Below are positions 13,148-15,515 of a DNA stretch of 15,515 nt, one piece after another. Below the pieces are notes generated by a model. The model was not told the origin of the DNA. It searched no databases and worked only from the letters and a program-made list of their open reading frames with translations. The position numbers were made by a program, and so were the translations under genes. The DNA lies in assembly GCA_946482045.1 (NCBI GenBank), contig CAMLPZ010000071.1, positions 1 through 15,515 on the forward strand, in the 5' to 3' direction. The first letter of the stretch is position 1. Every line of letters begins with the position of its first letter. The DNA comes from an uncultured Asticcacaulis sp. (GTDB lineage: Bacteria > Pseudomonadota > Alphaproteobacteria > Caulobacterales > Caulobacteraceae).

Positions 13148-15259
13148 TTACGGCCCTCCATTGCCGAACTTGCGCGCGACGCCGATCATGAGCCCCGGCT
13201 TTTCATTGCGGCTGACAATCAGGGACTCGCCCTCAGGCGTTGCGAAGGTGTCGGTCCGCTTCGACGAATTCAGCAGATCGGATGCGCGCAGCGACGCCGT
13301 CCATTTCGGCGTCAACTTGTGGCGCCAGGTCACGTCCAGCCTGTAAAAGCCGGTCTTGTACCCCTGAAGCGTCACGCCGCGCCCTTCACCGGTCAGGCTG
13401 AATTGCAGCCAGTCCCGGGGATCGGGCTTGTATTCGACGACCGCGTTGCCAGACCAGGTGACGTACTGGCGCCTGAGCATCGCGCCGCCGAGCAGCCCGG
13501 TCACTTGGCTGTCGAAGACGTTCAGGTTGACCGAATAGTCGATCGTCTTCCACGCCCTGCCCTTGGCGGTCCATTCCAGCCCCGCGACGCGAGACCGGTC
13601 GGCATTGATGACCGAAAGGACGACCACCTGGTCCGCAGTGACGCTGCGCGTTTCGGTCAGCGGATGATGGTTCACGCGATAATAGAGGCTGCCGTTCGAA
13701 CTGAAGTCGTTGTCGGTGAACTCATAGCCGACCTCGAAGGAATCCGTTTCCTGCCATGCCAGTTCGGGATTACCCTCATAGCGCAGGTAACGCGACCAAT
13801 AGATCGGGCGTGGATTGAGCTGGTAGAGGCTGGGCGCCTGGGTGCGGCGGCTGTAGCTGGCGACCAGCTTGGTTCTTTCGGACAGGTCGCGGTTGACGCT
13901 CAGGGACGGCAGGAGCCGCGTATCGCCGCGGGTGAAGACGCCGGCTTCGCGGTGCTCATCCTCGACGCGCAGGCCCGGCATGACCACGAAACCACCGATA
14001 GGCGTCTGCCAGGTGACATAGCCTGCCGCGATCCGGCGGGCATAGTCGAAGGGCGTGACGAAGTCCGGTGCGCCGGGCACGATCGCGGCCAGGTTTTCGG
14101 ACCGGCTGAGGAGGCTGCTCTCGGTCGTTTCGAACAGGAAGCCCGCCGTCAGGCGCGACTTGCCGAAGGGCCTTTCATAGTCGCCCTTGACCGAACCGCC
14201 ATGATCGGAAGCGTCGTTGCGATAGGCATAGGCGCGTTCGGCCTGGGCCGGCACGGCGTAGATCAGGCCGTGTGCCGAGCCATCGGTGGACCGGCCGTTG
14301 TCACGCGAGATATTGAGATCGAAGCGCTCGCCCTCGATCCTGCCCTTGTGCGTGTAATGGAGCGCGACTTCGCCGGTCACACCGCGCTCGGTACCCAGCA
14401 CGTCTTCGGCGTGGTCCTCGATTACCTGTCCCGCCGCATTCGCGACCCGCACCGTGCCGGCGTCGGTAGACGTCTGGCGCCAGCGGTAGTGGCTATAGTT
14501 GAGTTCGACCGTATCCCGTTCCGACAAGGCGTAGGCCAGGCTGGCGTTTTCATAGGCCTGCCGGCGGCTGGCGACCGAGCGGTCGAAACCATTGGTGGTT
14601 TCGGCGCCCGACGCCGTCGTCCATTGCTGGAGCCCGTCGAACAGCGTCACGTCGCGCGTGCGGCTGAAACCCGCCGACAGCGCCGTGGTCCAACGTCCTG
14701 CCTTGCGGCTGAAGGCGGCGTTGACATAGTAACGGCCGTCGGCGTCGGCCCGGACGCCGGCCATGCCATTGATCCCTTCCCGGCGCTGCTTCTTGAGGAT
14801 GACGTTGATGATCCCGCCAGAGCCGTCCGAAGCGAACTGGCCGGACGGATTGGTCATGACCTCGACGCGGTCGATGTCCGATGCCTGGAGGCTGGCGAGC
14901 GCGCCCGGACGGGCCTCAACACCGTCGATCAGGACCTTGACCTGGCCGTCCCCGCGCAGGGCGACGCGGCCGCGCGCATCGACCGTGACCGAAGGAATGC
15001 GCGTCAGGACGTCGTTGACACTGGAAAAGGCGGCGTCGGGACTGGCCGAGACATCGTAGACGCGGCGGTCGATCTTGTTGGTAACCGATGGTTTTCGAGC
15101 CGTGACGACAATGGGTGGTGCCGTGTCCTTGCCTTCGCCCTTCTCGTCCTGAGGCGCTTCGGCGGTCTTCGTATCCGACGCCTGGGCATGACCAATCGCC
15201 GGCGCGAACCCCGGGACGCAGGCCACAACGGCTACGAAAACAGGCAGCGTTTTGACCAT
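13148..15259 (-). CDS. TonB-dependent outer membrane receptor
   Basis: The 703-residue protein has a signal peptide (1-25, cleavage likely after AIGHA), a charged linker, a TonB-box-like IVVTA (50-54), a plug domain (about 60-157) and a long beta-barrel to the C-terminus (GLMIGVARKFG). In the plug are VNDVLTRIPSVTVDARGRVALRGDGQVKVLIDG and IDRVEVMTNPSGQFASDGSGGIINVILKK. The plug and barrel style fits the OMP_b-brl_3 group of TonB-dependent receptors, which take up siderophores, vitamins, sugars or peptides. No carboxypeptidase-like or secretin N-domain precedes the plug. The ligand cannot be told, as no transport or degradation genes adjoin. The ribosome binding site AAGGGG is 4 bases before ATG and may be hidden in a hairpin. 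The neighbour upstream is an unrelated-looking DUF1348 gene. Confidence 0.92.
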   Translation of the reverse strand: MVKTLPVFVAVVACVPGFAPAIGHAQASDTKTAEAPQDEKGEGKDTAPPIVVTARKPSVTNKIDRRVYDVSASPDAAFSSVNDVLTRIPSVTVDARGRVALRGDGQVKVLIDGVEARPGALASLQASDIDRVEVMTNPSGQFASDGSGGIINVILKKQRREGINGMAGVRADADGRYYVNAAFSRKAGRWTTALSAGFSRTRDVTLFDGLQQWTTASGAETTNGFDRSVASRRQAYENASLAYALSERDTVELNYSHYRWRQTSTDAGTVRVANAAGQVIEDHAEDVLGTERGVTGEVALHYTHKGRIEGERFDLNISRDNGRSTDGSAHGLIYAVPAQAERAYAYRNDASDHGGSVKGDYERPFGKSRLTAGFLFETTESSLLSRSENLAAIVPGAPDFVTPFDYARRIAAGYVTWQTPIGGFVVMPGLRVEDEHREAGVFTRGDTRLLPSLSVNRDLSERTKLVASYSRRTQAPSLYQLNPRPIYWSRYLRYEGNPELAWQETDSFEVGYEFTDNDFSSNGSLYYRVNHHPLTETRSVTADQVVVLSVINADRSRVAGLEWTAKGRAWKTIDYSVNLNVFDSQVTGLLGGAMLRRQYVTWSGNAVVEYKPDPRDWLQFSLTGEGRGVTLQGYKTGFYRLDVTWRHKLTPKWTASLRASDLLNSSKRTDTFATPEGESLIVSRNEKPGLMIGVARKFGNGGP

Positions 15260-15264
15260 TGTTC

Positions 15265-15304
15265 CCCTTGCAACTATCAGCGTTATGCTGGATCATAGCA
15301 AGGG
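15265..15304 (-). promoter_or_regulatory. Leader inverted repeat that could mask the receptor's ribosome binding site
   Basis: CCCTTGC (15304-15298 on the minus strand) is perfectly complementary to GCAAGGG (15271-15265), which contains the Shine-Dalgarno sequence of the TonB-dependent receptor. An inner stem CAGC/GCTG sits between them. It could be an RNA switch, or a DNA operator next to the promoter. Confidence 0.4.
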
Positions 15305-15315
15305 AATAGGGTCAA
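15292..15315 (-). promoter_or_regulatory. Possible promoter of the TonB-dependent receptor gene
   Basis: On the minus strand TTGACC (15315-15310) is followed after 12 bases by GCTATGATC, with TATGAT at 15297-15292. This is close to the Caulobacter-type TTGACGS / GCTANAWC pattern, but with a slightly short spacer. Confidence 0.35.
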
Positions 15316-15350
15316 GCGCTTTCTACCCCCGAAACGTACAAAACAGGCAG

Positions 15351-15515
15351 TTAAAGTCCCAGTTCCTCCAGTGCAGGATGGTCGTCCGGACGCCGGCCCG
15401 CCGGCCACAGAAATTTGCGTGCATCGTCCGGGATCGGATGTTCGTTGATGCTGGCGATACGGCGCATCATCAGGCCGTCGCCATCGAATTGCCAGTTTTC
15501 ATTGCCGTAGGCGCG
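15351..15515 (-). CDS. 3' end of a DUF1348 (NTF2/SnoaL-like) protein gene (partial)
   Basis: The last 54 codons of a minus-strand gene are present, ending in TAA at 15353-15351. They read [54 protein letters not shown]. The [35 protein letters not shown] pattern is the well-conserved C-terminus of the DUF1348 family, small single-domain proteins of the NTF2-like fold with no established reaction. The 5' end lies outside the window. The gene ends 91 bases upstream of the TonB-dependent receptor start and on the same strand, but a separate promoter for the receptor is likely. Confidence 0.9.
   Translation of the reverse strand, partial: RAYGNENWQFDGDGLMMRRIASINEHPIPDDARKFLWPAGRRPDDHPALEELGL

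Noticed and set aside
13319..15298. 659-codon plus-strand frame opposite the TonB-dependent receptor
   Set aside because: Composition shadow; the minus strand has a signal peptide, plug and barrel.

Overview
The window reads as a high-GC alphaproteobacterial chromosome segment, most likely Caulobacterales or Sphingomonadales. This is inferred from TTGA(C/A)-type promoters, the accessory Gre-like protein of an alphaproteobacterial type, a peptidoglycan-independent RTX/type I secretion substrate, a TonB-dependent receptor of the large-plug OMP family, and many short uncharacterised proteins. I see no rRNA, tRNA, CRISPR, transposase or phage structural gene.

Left third (1-5627): one very large minus-strand gene (127-5412) encodes a 1761-residue, almost purely Ca2+-binding RTX repeat protein with a type I secretion C-terminus and no recognisable enzymatic domain. 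The start of another minus-strand gene runs off the left edge. A 67-residue two-helix membrane protein is divergent from the RTX gene.

Middle (5628-9085): an arylamine N-acetyltransferase gene with complete Cys-His-Asp triad, probably transcribed as a leaderless mRNA; a 40-codon minus-strand gene overlapping its 3' end; a GcvA-like LysR regulator; a short Gre-family RNA-polymerase secondary-channel protein; and a translationally coupled pair of small unknown genes. Just upstream of that pair lie three copies of the palindrome GCGGA-N4-TCCGC, the last sitting exactly in the 17-bp spacer of a TTGACG/TATCGT promoter. This is the clearest undescribed regulatory signal in the window.

Right half (9086-15515): an 858-base non-coding stretch holds a candidate structured RNA ending in a strong terminator hairpin, then a CtrA-like box ahead of a soluble chemoreceptor-like protein in which a minimal methyl-accepting hairpin precedes a Cache-like sensor. 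It is followed closely by a SpoIIAA/STAS-like small protein and two more small unknowns. A bidirectional terminator separates these from a small minus-strand membrane protein. Next come an 85-residue 'mini' bacterial sugar transferase that lacks its catalytic middle, and a convergent TonB-dependent receptor whose leader could hide its ribosome binding site in a hairpin. The window ends in the 3' end of a DUF1348/NTF2-like gene.

Most genes are single units or pairs; no large pathway is encoded. Possible functional groupings are surface/secretion (RTX, TonB receptor, sugar-transferase relic) and sensing (chemoreceptor plus STAS-like neighbour). These groupings are inference.
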